Below, in pieces: positions 33,732-42,019 of a stretch of 64,000 nt of DNA. Numbering within the stretch: position 1 is the stretch's first letter; every line of letters starts with the position of its first letter. The notes beneath the pieces were generated by a model. It was given only the letters and a program-made list of their open reading frames with translations. It did no database searches and was not told the origin of the DNA. Source of the DNA: Thermodesulfobacteriota bacterium (lineage in GTDB: Bacteria > Desulfobacterota_D > UBA1144 > Nemesobacterales > UBA2774); NCBI GenBank assembly GCA_040754335.1, contig JBFMCV010000002.1, positions 1 through 64,000 of the forward strand. The letters run 5' to 3'. The position numbers and the translations under genes were made by a program.

Positions 33732-33754
33732 AATTTATCGGGATGGGAAGTTAT

Positions 33755-34021
33755 TCACCCGGTGATGGCCGCGAGTATGAAGCTCAGAACGAAGAGGCAC
33801 GCTATTATCCCCATCATGACGCGGGGAGGCTTTCCGCTGTAGCCCCTGTGGGCGTTGGGGACGCTCGACTGTGCGAAGCTCTCCCTTCTTTGCATGAGGC
33901 CCTTTCCGGCGCGGGAATGCGATTTCGGCTTGGCCGCTTGCTCGGCCTCTTTGGCCTGAACCCTTTCCTCGACGGCCTCGGCCGCCTCTCTTATTTCTTC
34001 AATGCGCTCTTCTTCGGACAT
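33755..34021 (-). CDS. Small tail-anchored membrane protein
   Basis: 88-residue protein: an acidic, Ala/Glu-rich N-terminal coiled coil (about 1-30), a basic linker with AKPKSHSRAGKGLMQRRES, and one C-terminal helix (about 67-87, VMMGIIACLFVLSFILAAI). The layout suggests a tail-anchored inner-membrane protein. No family recognised. It lies 86 bp beyond the CBS gene on the same strand. Confidence 0.6.
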   Translation of the reverse strand: MSEEERIEEIREAAEAVEERVQAKEAEQAAKPKSHSRAGKGLMQRRESFAQSSVPNAHRGYSGKPPRVMMGIIACLFVLSFILAAITG

Positions 34022-34106
34022 CTCGTTTTTCTCTTACGTATGATACTCGCCCGCCCCGACCTGCATAATGTCTGTCGGCCCGGCCGGCGCGTGAAATTAT
34101 ATCGGG

Positions 34107-34565
34107 TTATCTGGAGACTTCCAAGTACGGGCCGAACGCGTATTCCTGCGCTACCTTGAGCTGGTACTTGAGCTCCTTCACGAGTATCCGCTGCAGGTCG
34201 CTCCACGCGAGCATGCCGTAATACTGGCCGTCCTCGTCGAGTATGAAGAGGTGCGATATGCCGTGCTCGTTCATGAGGTCGAGGCATTCATAGAAAGTGG
34301 ATTCGAGGGTGACCGTGTGAAGGACCTCGCTCATGATCTCCGCTATCTTCACCTCTGACGGCTTCTTGCCGAGGGCCACAAGCTTGGTTGCGAAATCCGA
34401 ATGACCCACGACTCCGACTATATGCCCGCCCTGCATAACGCCTGTGGTCCTTACCTTGAAATTCCGGAGTTTCAGAGCGGCGACGTCGGCCGTGTCTTCA
34501 GCATCCACAAAATACACCCTGTCTCTCGCGCCGATAAGATCGCGGACTTTCATTTCTTCCAGCAT
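34107..34565 (-). CDS. CBS-domain pair protein
   Basis: 152 residues made of two CBS motifs (about 5-60 and 73-130) that form one Bateman module, expected to bind adenosyl nucleotides. MKVRDLIGARDRVYFVDAED opens the first; IAEIMSEVLHTVTLESTF and HGISHLFILDEDGQYYGML mark the second. There is no attached catalytic domain, so it is probably a stand-alone sensor. The ribosome-binding site is strong (AGGAGGTG before the ATG). Confidence 0.9.
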   Translation of the reverse strand: MLEEMKVRDLIGARDRVYFVDAEDTADVAALKLRNFKVRTTGVMQGGHIVGVVGHSDFATKLVALGKKPSEVKIAEIMSEVLHTVTLESTFYECLDLMNEHGISHLFILDEDGQYYGMLAWSDLQRILVKELKYQLKVAQEYAFGPYLEVSR

Positions 34566-35148
34566 GGATGCTCACCTCCTGTTGAATTTTAAGGGCTAAT
34601 TAATAATACCCCCCCTATTTAGATAATAGCATAATTTACGAGTGTAAAGAACCCCCTTTTGTTATCGACTCCGCACGCTCCCAGGTGGTATGCCCGGTCA
34701 CCCCCCCTGTAAAGCCCGGGCAGGTTCTCGTTCCCGTTACCGGCATGCGAATAAAAATCGGGCCCGCGGCATCGAAATATGAACGTCTTTGCCTGAAGCG
34801 TTCCCTCGCCGCGCCTTTCCCGCGCCTGCGTATATCGTGTATAAATACTGTTCAGGTGATACAAAAATAACACGGTTATCAGCCATTTCACCGATTGTCC
34901 GAAAACGTAACATCCTATGGTCATTGGATAAAGTTGCTAATGGCATGGCGTTTGCCATAACAATGCCGTGTATAAGCCGGTGCGGATTTACCCAAAGCAT
35001 AAATCTAATAAATCCGGCATGTTAAAAACCGGCGATCGACTTGAAATAATACCGGTGAACCAATAAAATAAAGAAAGGGCGGGGGTGAATGAATCTATAT
35101 TCATCCTGTAGGAATTAATAATAAATAAAAATTATAAGGAGAATAGAG
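34566..35148. other. 583-bp divergent intergenic region
   Basis: Separates the CBS and rhodanese genes and is more AT-rich than its surroundings. It contains GCCCGGTCACC facing CCCGGGCA near 34,691-34,728 as a loose inverted repeat and TACCGGTGAACC near 35,050. No known dispersed repeat family, RNA or supported gene is seen; the short frames here show no coding signal. Confidence 0.45.
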
Positions 35149-35994
35149 ATGGCAGAGTACGCGCATCCGGAAGTTGTGGTAAGCACCGAATGGGTCTCCC
35201 AGCATTCGAAAGACCCTGACATAAAGATAGTCGAGTCCGACGAGGACGTGCTTTTATACGAGGTCGGACACATCGAAGGGGCCGTGAAGATAGACTGGCA
35301 GACGGACCTCCAGGACCAGCTCATAAGGGATTACATAGACAAGGCGAAATTCGAGAAGCTGCTGTCGGAAAAAGGCATCTCGAACGACACCACGGTCGTG
35401 TTCTACGGCGACAAGAACAACTGGTGGGCATGCTACGCCTACTGGGTGTTCAAGCTCTTCGGCCACGATAAGGCGCTCGTCATGAACGGCGGCAGGCAGA
35501 AATGGATCGAGGAGGGGAGGCCTCTTACGAAGGAAGTCCCGGATTATCCGAAGACGAATTACAAGGTATCGGGCATAAACGAGTCCATCAGGGCGTTCAG
35601 GGACGACGTCACGAAGCACATCGGAACGAAGAAGCCCCTCATAGACGTGCGCTCGCCCAAGGAGTTCACGGGGGAGCTGCTCCACATGGAAGCGTACCCG
35701 CAGGAAGGGGCGCTCAGGGGCGGGCACATACCCGGCGCGAAGAACGTGCCCTGGGCTACTGCGGTGAAGGAAGACGGCACGTTCAAGTCGGCGGACGAGC
35801 TTAAGGCGATATACGAGGAGGGCAAGGGGCTCAAGAAGAACGACGACGTGATCGCATACTGCAGGATAGGAGAGAGGTCGTCCCACACGTGGTTCGTCCT
35901 CACGTACCTGCTCGGCTTCGACAGGGTGAGGAACTACGACGGCTCGTGGACCGAGTGGGGGAACCTGGTCAAGGCCCCGATAGAGAAACCCTGA
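35149..35994 (+). CDS. Tandem-rhodanese thiosulfate/mercaptopyruvate sulfurtransferase
   Basis: Transfers sulfane sulfur from thiosulfate or 3-mercaptopyruvate to a thiophilic acceptor through a Cys persulfide. The 281 residues hold an inactive N-terminal rhodanese domain (about 8-130) and an active C-terminal one (about 150-275) with catalytic Cys238 in the loop CRIGERS. The CRxGxR loop fits thiosulfate sulfurtransferases better than CG[S/T]G-type mercaptopyruvate enzymes. AAGGAG precedes the ATG. SufE and SufU follow on the same strand beyond a terminator-like hairpin, suggesting a joint role in sulfur trafficking. Confidence 0.92.
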   Translation: MAEYAHPEVVVSTEWVSQHSKDPDIKIVESDEDVLLYEVGHIEGAVKIDWQTDLQDQLIRDYIDKAKFEKLLSEKGISNDTTVVFYGDKNNWWACYAYWVFKLFGHDKALVMNGGRQKWIEEGRPLTKEVPDYPKTNYKVSGINESIRAFRDDVTKHIGTKKPLIDVRSPKEFTGELLHMEAYPQEGALRGGHIPGAKNVPWATAVKEDGTFKSADELKAIYEEGKGLKKNDDVIAYCRIGERSSHTWFVLTYLLGFDRVRNYDGSWTEWGNLVKAPIEKP

Positions 35995-36030
35995 GCTTCG
36001 GGGTATTATTATATATATGGAAACAGACCG

Positions 36031-36064
36031 GGGTGTGCCGGGAACAGCCGTCGCACCCTTTTTT
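36031..36064 (+). terminator. Rho-independent terminator after the rhodanese gene
   Basis: GGGTGTG and CGCACCC (one G-U pair) with an inner CCGG/GCCG part, followed by six T residues at 36,059-36,064. It lies 36 bp past the rhodanese stop and 33 bp before sufE, so sufE-sufU may use their own promoter or read-through. Confidence 0.65.
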
Positions 36065-36096
36065 ATTGCCGGTGCGGTAATTATCAGAGAAAGGCC

Positions 36097-36522
36097 ATGA
36101 CCAGGATAGATGAGATCATAGGGCAGTTTCAGGACGCCGACTATCAGGAGACGCTCTCCATGCTCCTCGATTACTCCGAGGCGCTGCCTCCGCTACCGGA
36201 GGAGTACAGGGACGCGAGGGACGCGGGGTATAACCGCGTGCCCGAATGCGAAACGCCGGTGTACATTTTCGTCGATATGAAGGACGGGAAGGTGCATATC
36301 CACGCCGACGTGCCCGAGGAATCCCCGACCGTGAGGGGTTTCGTCTCGCTCCTCGTCGACGCGTTCAACGGGGCGACTCCCGGCGAGATCGAAACGGCCC
36401 CCGAGAACCTCATACACAGCCTGAGCCTCGACCGGAAGCTCGGAACGAGGCGGATGTTCGGACTCTCCGCGGTGTATAACCGCATCAGGAGCGAGGTCAG
36501 GAACGCGGACGGCGCGCTCTGA
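36097..36522 (+). CDS. sufE: SufE-type sulfur acceptor
   Basis: Cytosolic Fe-S cluster assembly protein that takes persulfide sulfur from a cysteine desulfurase. The 141 residues match SufE in length; the acceptor Cys51 is in NRVPECETPVYIF, the position of the conserved VxGC, and RRMFGLSAVYNRI replaces the common C-terminal helix. No sufS, sufB, sufC or sufD is present here. sufU follows 58 bp on. Confidence 0.9.
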   Translation: MTRIDEIIGQFQDADYQETLSMLLDYSEALPPLPEEYRDARDAGYNRVPECETPVYIFVDMKDGKVHIHADVPEESPTVRGFVSLLVDAFNGATPGEIETAPENLIHSLSLDRKLGTRRMFGLSAVYNRIRSEVRNADGAL

Positions 36523-36580
36523 GGCTCATGCCTGAGAGCAGCCTGTCGGCCGGAGCCCGAACCCCGATAGAGAAAACACG

Positions 36581-37000
36581 ATGAAACACGACGAATTGAT
36601 GGAGCTTATCGTCGATCACTATAAAAACCCGTCCAACAGGGGCGTGATCGAAAACGCGAGCGCCGTGCAGAAGGGAGGGAACCCGGGGTGCGGGGACATC
36701 GTAACCGTATATGTCGACGCGGACGAGGAGGGCGTCGTGAGACGCCTCAGCTTCGAAGGGGAGGGGTGCATGGTGAGCCAGGCGGGGACGTCGCTCATAC
36801 TCGAGAAGGCCGAGGGCTTGACGCTATCCGAGATAGAGGAAATGCCGCCCGAGACCGTGTCCGGGATGCTCGGCAAGAGGCTTGTCATGACTAGGCCCAA
36901 CTGCGCGCACCTCGGGTTCAATACGCTCAAGCTCGCGGTCAGGAAGCTGATCGCCGAGGATGTGAACGGCCTCAAGCACAGTGAGGCAAACCCGGAATAA
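36581..37000 (+). CDS. sufU: SufU/IscU-type Fe-S scaffold or sulfur-transfer protein
   Basis: 139-residue member of the NifU-N/IscU/SufU family. The three cluster or zinc ligands are Cys37 (NPGCGD), Cys63 (GEGCMVSQA) and Cys108 (RPNCAHLGF), with Asp39 beside the first. HYKNPSNRGVI at the N-terminus is typical. An insertion between the second and third Cys (TLSEIEEMPPETVSGMLGKR) suits SufU more than IscU. Having SufE and SufU side by side is notable, since both can serve as sulfur partners of SufS. Confidence 0.9.
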   Translation: MKHDELMELIVDHYKNPSNRGVIENASAVQKGGNPGCGDIVTVYVDADEEGVVRRLSFEGEGCMVSQAGTSLILEKAEGLTLSEIEEMPPETVSGMLGKRLVMTRPNCAHLGFNTLKLAVRKLIAEDVNGLKHSEANPE

Positions 37001-37047
37001 AGCCCTTTCCGCACCTCCGCCCGTCTTCACTCTCTCTGATTGCTTCT

Positions 37048-37518
37048 TTACGACTTCGGCTTGACGACGTACATATTGGGGTTCTGGAGCCTCACGGCCT
37101 GGAGCCTCTGCTGTATGAGGGAAGCGAACCTCTTCATGAGCTCGTAGCCCAGGTCATGGTCCTCTTCGCATTTAGTCCGAATGAACGTGCCGTCGAGCAC
37201 GACGGTCTTAGTGGGCGCGACGACTTTCGCGTCGAAATGGCAGAGATGCGGCGGGAAAAGCCATGCCCATCCCAACACATCACCCTCTCCTATCATCTGT
37301 ATGGTTATCGGGTCCCTGTCCGGGGCGAGCCTCGTCTCGAGCGCCACTATCCCCTCCTGGATGATATAGAGCTTGTTGCCCTTGTCGCCCTCGTGGAATA
37401 TGTAATCCCCTTCCTTGAAACTCGCATGGGTCGCCTTTTTCGCTATCATGTCCAGATACTTTTTATCGAGCCCCTTGAAGCAGTAGTGCCCGCTTAGTAT
37501 GGATTCGAGTGTCTGCAT
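37048..37518 (-). CDS. Cyclic-nucleotide-binding domain protein without HTH
   Basis: 156-residue single-domain cNMP-binding protein. The beta-barrel CNB fold spans about 20-125, with ASFKEGDYIFHEGDKGNKLY and IQEGIVAL typical of the CRP family and a RLAPDRDPITIQMIGEGDVLGW segment where the phosphate-binding cassette lies. No C-terminal helix-turn-helix follows, so it is unlikely to bind DNA. The ATG at 37,518 with GGGAGAA upstream is preferred over the longer frame to 37,596. Confidence 0.85.
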   Translation of the reverse strand: MQTLESILSGHYCFKGLDKKYLDMIAKKATHASFKEGDYIFHEGDKGNKLYIIQEGIVALETRLAPDRDPITIQMIGEGDVLGWAWLFPPHLCHFDAKVVAPTKTVVLDGTFIRTKCEEDHDLGYELMKRFASLIQQRLQAVRLQNPNMYVVKPKS

Positions 37519-37596
37519 GGCGGCATTCTCCCGGAGATATATGTATACCTGTATTATATCATTTTTACGGGCGGGGACGCAGGACCCGCGGCACAC

Positions 37597-37960
37597 AATG
37601 TGTGCTCATATACGATTCTAGTGAACCTCCTCTGCTTCGTCTTGTAAATGTAACTCTAACCCGTTCGCCCTGAGGCGCAGAACCTGCGCACGTATATGAT
37701 CCCTCTGTCGCTCCCCAGCTTTAGTCAAATAATGGAGCCAATCCTGAACTGCGCGCCTGTCCTGAGATCCGTTCATCCTGAGCTTGTCGAAGGACGAAGG
37801 ATCGAAGGGTTGAACGGACGTGTGATCGGAAGCACAACCCATTCATACTTCGATAAACTCAGTACGAACGGGTTGGGGGTTGATGGATTGGTCTTAGATA
37901 CAGCCCCACCCGAACCCTCCTCCTCATAAGGGCCGATTTATTATAGCATGCAATAATTCT
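37597..37960. repeat. Inverted family D and F repeats
   Basis: Starts with CACACAATGTGTGCTCATA and GATTCTAGTGAACCTCC, an inverted family D element, then CTAACCCGTTCGCCCTGAGG, CGCAGAACCTGCGCACGTAT, and family F elements near 37,765-37,830 and 37,850-37,872. No gene seen. Confidence 0.7.
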
Positions 37961-37982
37961 GGTACATTATTGATTGCCGCCT

Positions 37983-38327
37983 ATGAAAAGACTGTATACG
38001 CCCGGGGACGAATCGGAGCTGGTATTCCTCAAGAGCATGTTCGAGGCTTCGGGGATGCCCTATTACGTCCAGAACGAGAACTTCGGCTCTCTCTATACGG
38101 GATCCTATATGAGCCCGCTCAACGCGAAGACGATAATGGTGCCCGAGGACATATTCGACGACGCGAAGGACCTGATCAGGAGCGTTAACGAGAACGCGGT
38201 GTTCGAGGACGAGCGCCCCGGACGGGAAGAGGGCGGCGTGAATGTGCTCGATGCCGTGCTGAATCTCCTCTCCTTCGGCCTGCTGTTCCGCGGCCCGGGA
38301 AAGAAGACCGGAAGGAAGGACGACTGA
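37983..38327 (+). CDS. DUF2007-type putative signal-transducing protein
   Basis: 114-residue protein. The N-terminal about 70 residues (MKRLYTPGDESELVFLKSMF, then MPYYVQNENFGSLYTG and IMVPEDIFDDAKDLI) match the DUF2007 pattern, a small alpha/beta domain fused or adjacent to signalling proteins. A short hydrophobic stretch (VLNLLSFGLLF) and a basic tail follow. The ATG at 37,983 is preferred over a TTG at 37,974; the ribosome-binding site is weak. Function unknown. Confidence 0.75.
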   Translation: MKRLYTPGDESELVFLKSMFEASGMPYYVQNENFGSLYTGSYMSPLNAKTIMVPEDIFDDAKDLIRSVNENAVFEDERPGREEGGVNVLDAVLNLLSFGLLFRGPGKKTGRKDD

Positions 38328-38778
38328 CGGCTCGCCCCCGCGCGTGCTGCGAGAGTAGCCATGGCGATCTCTTTTTTTGTCATCCTGAACCATGTCCTGA
38401 ACTAGTTTCAGGATCTATTCAGGATCTCATCTTTTTCAAGAGATTGCCACGGTCGCACACGACGTAATTTGGCTTGTGAAACTCTTTTGCATAAATGAAT
38501 GAGCATATTTGCAAGCATCCGACAGCGACCGGTTCTTACGCTTGCTCAGAACCGTTCCTCGCAATGACACTTAAACGGTCCGCTGGTTTTTCAATATTTA
38601 GGTCTCCTAAACTTGACTGATCTGAAAATATTTATAGAATCATAAAGCGCTTGATTTCGTGAAAATGAAGATCAGGTTGGCATTGCACGCCTGTTTTATG
38701 GTAAATTCGATATTGACTGAGGACTGGAGTTTGGGTAATTTCTAGTCCCCCCGGTTTGTCGGAGGGCGGAGATAATTT
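38328..38778. other. Gap upstream of the pnt operon
   Basis: Repeat block to 38,569, then about 200 bp of leader. TTGACT (38,713-38,718) with a 17-bp spacer and TAATTT (38,736-38,741) is a weak promoter candidate. Strong ribosome-binding text GGCGGAG precedes the pntAA ATG. No gene seen. Confidence 0.45.
38441..38569 (+). repeat. 129-bp direct repeat, copy 1 (left of pnt operon)
   Basis: From AGATTGCCACGGTCGC to CGCAATGACA. It matches 41,776-41,904 without gaps, with four differences by my reading (about 97 percent identical). It contains GCATAAATGAATGAGCATAT and an inverted CGGTTCT/AGAACCG. The outer 38,348-38,440 part is a family A-type element shared with 21,970-22,116. Confidence 0.9.
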
Positions 38779-39912
38779 ATGCGCGTAGGGATAATCAAAG
38801 AGTCACTCGACGGCGAGAGGCGCATCGCGGCCGTCCCTGAAACAGTGAGCAAGATGACGAAGGCCGGGACGGAGGTCGTGGTCGAATCCGGAGCGGGCGC
38901 GGCGTCATTCATAAGCGACGCAGAGTTCGAGCAGGCGGGCGCTGCGGTCTCGCAGTCTAAGGACGAGATACTCTCGAGCTCAGACGTAATATTAAAGGTA
39001 AACAAACCCACCCTGGCGGAAATAGAGAAGATGAAGGAGGGGGCGATAGTCGTGTCTTTCCTCCAGCCCTTCTCCAGCCCTGAAGAGATAAAGAAGCTCG
39101 CCGGGCGCAAGGTCTCCGCGCTCTCGATGGAGATGGTGCCGAGGATCACGCGGGCGCAGCGCATGGACGCGCTCTCCACGATGAGCACCGTAGCCGGCTA
39201 CAAGGTAGTGCTGCTGGCGGCAAACGCGTGCGGGAGGTTCTTCCCGATGCTTTCCACCGCCGCGGGGACGATCCATCCCGGCAAGGTGATGATCATAGGC
39301 GCGGGCGTGGCGGGGCTCCAGGCTATTGCCACGGCCAAGCGTCTCGGGGCCGTGGTGACGGCGTTCGACGTGAGGCCGGCCGCGGGCGAGCAGGTAAAGA
39401 GCCTGGGGGCCGAGTTCGTGTCGCTCGACGTTCCGCACGAGCAGGCGGAGGACGTAGGCGGCTACGCGAAGGAGCTCTCCCCTGAATTCTACAAAAGCGA
39501 GCAGGAGCTGATACGCAAATACTCGAAAGACTCCGACGTCATCATAAGCACGGCGCTCATCCCCGGTAAGCGCGCCCCGATACTCATCACCGAGGAGATG
39601 GTGAGCGAGATGAAGCCCGGCTCGGTCATCGTGGACATGGCCGTAGAGCACGGCGGGAACTGCACGCTATCGGAGGCGGGGAAGGAAGTCGTTAAGCACG
39701 GGGTTACGATAATCGGGTTCCCTAACATACCGGCGATGATGCCGGTTCACGCGAGCCTCCTCTACGCGAGGAACATTCTCGCGTTCCTGAACCTGATATC
39801 TCCCGACGGGAAATCAGCCGTCCTCGACCTCGGGGACGATATAATAAAGGGCTCTCTCATCACACACGGTGGAGAGATAGTCCACCCGGCCATAAAAGAG
39901 GCCGTGAAATAA
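38779..39912 (+). CDS. pntAA: Proton-translocating NAD(P) transhydrogenase, alpha-1 subunit
   Basis: Soluble NAD(H)-binding domain I of proton-pumping transhydrogenase, exchanging hydride between NADH and NADP+. The 377 residues begin with RVGIIKESLDGERRIAAVPE and hold the Rossmann motif GAGVAGLQAIATAKRLGA (about 174-191), TAFDVRP and the mobile-loop type region. Subunits alpha-1, alpha-2 and beta are separate genes here, the three-subunit form. GGCGGAG is eight bases before the ATG. The operon is enclosed by two nearly identical 129-bp direct repeats. Confidence 0.95.
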   Translation: MRVGIIKESLDGERRIAAVPETVSKMTKAGTEVVVESGAGAASFISDAEFEQAGAAVSQSKDEILSSSDVILKVNKPTLAEIEKMKEGAIVVSFLQPFSSPEEIKKLAGRKVSALSMEMVPRITRAQRMDALSTMSTVAGYKVVLLAANACGRFFPMLSTAAGTIHPGKVMIIGAGVAGLQAIATAKRLGAVVTAFDVRPAAGEQVKSLGAEFVSLDVPHEQAEDVGGYAKELSPEFYKSEQELIRKYSKDSDVIISTALIPGKRAPILITEEMVSEMKPGSVIVDMAVEHGGNCTLSEAGKEVVKHGVTIIGFPNIPAMMPVHASLLYARNILAFLNLISPDGKSAVLDLGDDIIKGSLITHGGEIVHPAIKEAVK

Positions 39913-39931
39913 AGAAAGGAGGCGTCGTCTC

Positions 39932-40234
39932 ATGGACGGAGCGTTATTAGTCGCCGGATTGTATATATTCATGCTTGCAGCATTCCTCGGGTTCCTCGTT
40001 ATATCGCGCGTGCCTCCGCTCCTTCATACGCCGCTAATGTCCGCAACGAACGCGATATCGGCGATAATCGTGGTCGCGGCGATCCTCGTCGCGGGCGGAG
40101 GTCACGGGGGCCTCGTGACTGTGCTCGGCACGATAGCCGTCGCCTGCGCGATGTGTAACGTCGTGGGCGGTTTCCTTATCACGGAGCGCATGCTGAAAAT
40201 GTTCAAGAAAGGGGACGGTAAGAGCGAAAAATGA
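39932..40234 (+). CDS. pntAB: NAD(P) transhydrogenase, alpha-2 subunit
   Basis: 100-residue inner-membrane subunit contributing part of the proton channel (domain II). Three or four hydrophobic helices; RVPPLLHTPLMSATNAIS is the family hallmark, with HGGLVTVLGTIAVA following. AAAGGAGG precedes the ATG. Its stop overlaps the next start (ATGA), so it is translationally coupled to pntB. Confidence 0.95.
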   Translation: MDGALLVAGLYIFMLAAFLGFLVISRVPPLLHTPLMSATNAISAIIVVAAILVAGGGHGGLVTVLGTIAVACAMCNVVGGFLITERMLKMFKKGDGKSEK

Positions 40235-41622
40235 GCCACGTTATCACGAACATCGTATATCTGATTTCGGCCCTCCTTTTCATCCTGGGGCTCAAGGGCC
40301 TGAACTCGCCCGAGACCGCGCGCCGCGGACAGAAGATGGCGGCGATCGGCATGGCGATGGCGATCATCGGCACCCTCTTTCAGCACGAGGTCATCACCTA
40401 CGAGTGGATAATCGTCGGCATGATAATCGGGTCCTTGGCGGGCATAGCAATCGCCGCGTGGACGCCGATGACGAAGATGCCCGAGCGAACCGCGCTCTCG
40501 CACGCATTCGGCGCGCTGGCCGCGGCGCTCGTCGGTGTAGCGGAGTACTATCACGGCCAGGATCTCAACAGCGTTAGGATGACTGCGATAGGGTCCGAAG
40601 TCATGCTCGGGAGTCTCACCTTCACCGGCAGCATGATGGCCTTCGGCAAGCTCCAGGGCATTCTCCCCGGAGCGCCGTGGACCTACAAGGGGCAGAACGT
40701 ATTCAACATATCCCTCCTCGGAGTGATCGTACTTTTCGTCATAATACTCGTGTTCGTACCCTCGGCGAGCTTCCTGTTCTATCTCGGGCTCGCGCTCGCC
40801 CTCACGTTCGGCGTAATGCTGATTCTTCCGATAGGCGCGGCCGACATGCCGACGGTTATTTCAATATTGAACTCCTATGCCGGTATTTCCGCGGCGCTCC
40901 TCGGGTTCGCGCTCAACAACAAGATACTCATCATCGCTGGCGCTCTCGACGGGGCTTCGGGCTTCATACTCTCGATCATCATGTGCAGGGCGATGAACCG
41001 CTCCTTTACGAACGTGCTCTTCGGCGCTTTCGGAAAGATAGAGGAGGGGGAAGAGGGGGCCGCCGTCGACGAGGACGTTAGCCCCAAACAGGCCCGCTCC
41101 GGCACTCCCAAGGAGGCGGCCGAGATATTCAAGACCGCGAAGTCGGTCATCGTCGTACCCGGGTACGGCATGGCGGCCGCCCAGGCGCAGCACAGCGTAA
41201 GGGAGCTTGCCGACATTCTCCAGGCGCAGGGGACGGAGGTGAAATACGCCATACACCCGGTCGCGGGAAGGATGCCCGGACACATGAACGTGCTGCTCGC
41301 CGAGGCGAACGTGCCCTACGACGTGCTCATAGACATGGACGACATCAACCCCGAGTTCCCCGACGCCGACGTCGCGTTAGTCATAGGTGCCAACGACGTA
41401 ACCAACCCCGCAGCGCGCCACGACAAGTCGAGCCCGATCTACGGGATGCCTATTCTCGACGTCGACAAGGCGAAGCACATAATGGTAATCAAGCGGAGCA
41501 TGAACCCGGGGTTCGCGGGCATCGAGAACGAGCTCTACTTCGACGAGAAGACCATGATGGTGTTCGGCGACGCCAAGACGGTCGTGGGGAATATCACGAA
41601 AGAGCTAAACGACCTTAAATAG
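40231..41622 (+). CDS. pntB: NAD(P) transhydrogenase, beta subunit
   Basis: 463-residue subunit with about eight or nine helices of domain II (about 1-260) and the NADP(H)-binding domain III (about 285-463). Domain III carries VIVVPGYGMAAAQAQHSVREL (in two adjacent parts), VAGRMPGHMNVLLAEA, DMDDINPEF and ALVIGANDVTNPAA, all conserved. It converts the proton gradient into NADPH. ATGA overlap with pntAB; the repeat block starting at 41,715 lies about 90 bp downstream. Confidence 0.96.
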   Translation: MSHVITNIVYLISALLFILGLKGLNSPETARRGQKMAAIGMAMAIIGTLFQHEVITYEWIIVGMIIGSLAGIAIAAWTPMTKMPERTALSHAFGALAAALVGVAEYYHGQDLNSVRMTAIGSEVMLGSLTFTGSMMAFGKLQGILPGAPWTYKGQNVFNISLLGVIVLFVIILVFVPSASFLFYLGLALALTFGVMLILPIGAADMPTVISILNSYAGISAALLGFALNNKILIIAGALDGASGFILSIIMCRAMNRSFTNVLFGAFGKIEEGEEGAAVDEDVSPKQARSGTPKEAAEIFKTAKSVIVVPGYGMAAAQAQHSVRELADILQAQGTEVKYAIHPVAGRMPGHMNVLLAEANVPYDVLIDMDDINPEFPDADVALVIGANDVTNPAARHDKSSPIYGMPILDVDKAKHIMVIKRSMNPGFAGIENELYFDEKTMMVFGDAKTVVGNITKELNDLK

Positions 41623-41775
41623 CGGGGGCGGACAATTTCCGCTGATATACGGTTCCTTCCAACTTATCCGCTAAAACCAGCGACCGAAGCCCAACCCGTT
41701 CGCCATTAATAATCTGTCTTCGCGAGGCTCCGAAGCATTGTGCGAAGGAGCCGTGGCGATCTCGCTTTATTCTTG

Positions 41776-41904
41776 AGATTGCCGCGGTCGCATACTACGT
41801 AATTTGGCTTGTGTAACTCTTTTGCATAAATGAATGAGCATATTTGCAAGCATCCGACAGCGACCGGTTCTTACGCTTGCTCAGAACCGTTCCTCGCAAT
41901 GACA
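41776..41904 (+). repeat. 129-bp direct repeat, copy 2 (right of pnt operon)
   Basis: Second copy of the element at 38,441-38,569 in the same orientation. It begins AGATTGCCGCGGTCGC and ends CGCAATGACA. The family A half at 41,715-41,775 precedes it (TGTCTTCGCGAGGCTCCG). Confidence 0.9.
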
Positions 41905-42019
41905 GGTGGAGGGAGTGAGATTGCCGCGGTCACTCCCGGCTTCGATCGAAGGCTTCCGGCTTGGCTAACGCTACGCCGGACGAGACGCCGTGATAAAGCG
42001 TTCCCTCGCAATAACAAAC
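41905..42019. repeat. Family A-type repeat remnant past the RND gene
   Basis: GAGATTGCCGCGGTCACTCC, CTTCCGGCTTGGCTAACGC, TACGCCGGACGAGACGC and CCCTCGCAATAACA fill the gap up to the stop codon of the RND gene. The CGGCTT..ACGCCGGAC part is shared with about 17,610-17,645. Confidence 0.6.

Noticed and set aside
34619-35025. Short frames in the CBS-rhodanese gap
   Set aside because: Overlapping frames on both strands with no start signals or coding composition.
38348-42016. Composite transposon around the pnt operon
   Set aside because: The flanking direct repeats contain no transposase frame, no target-site duplication was seen, and they belong to dispersed palindromic repeat families.
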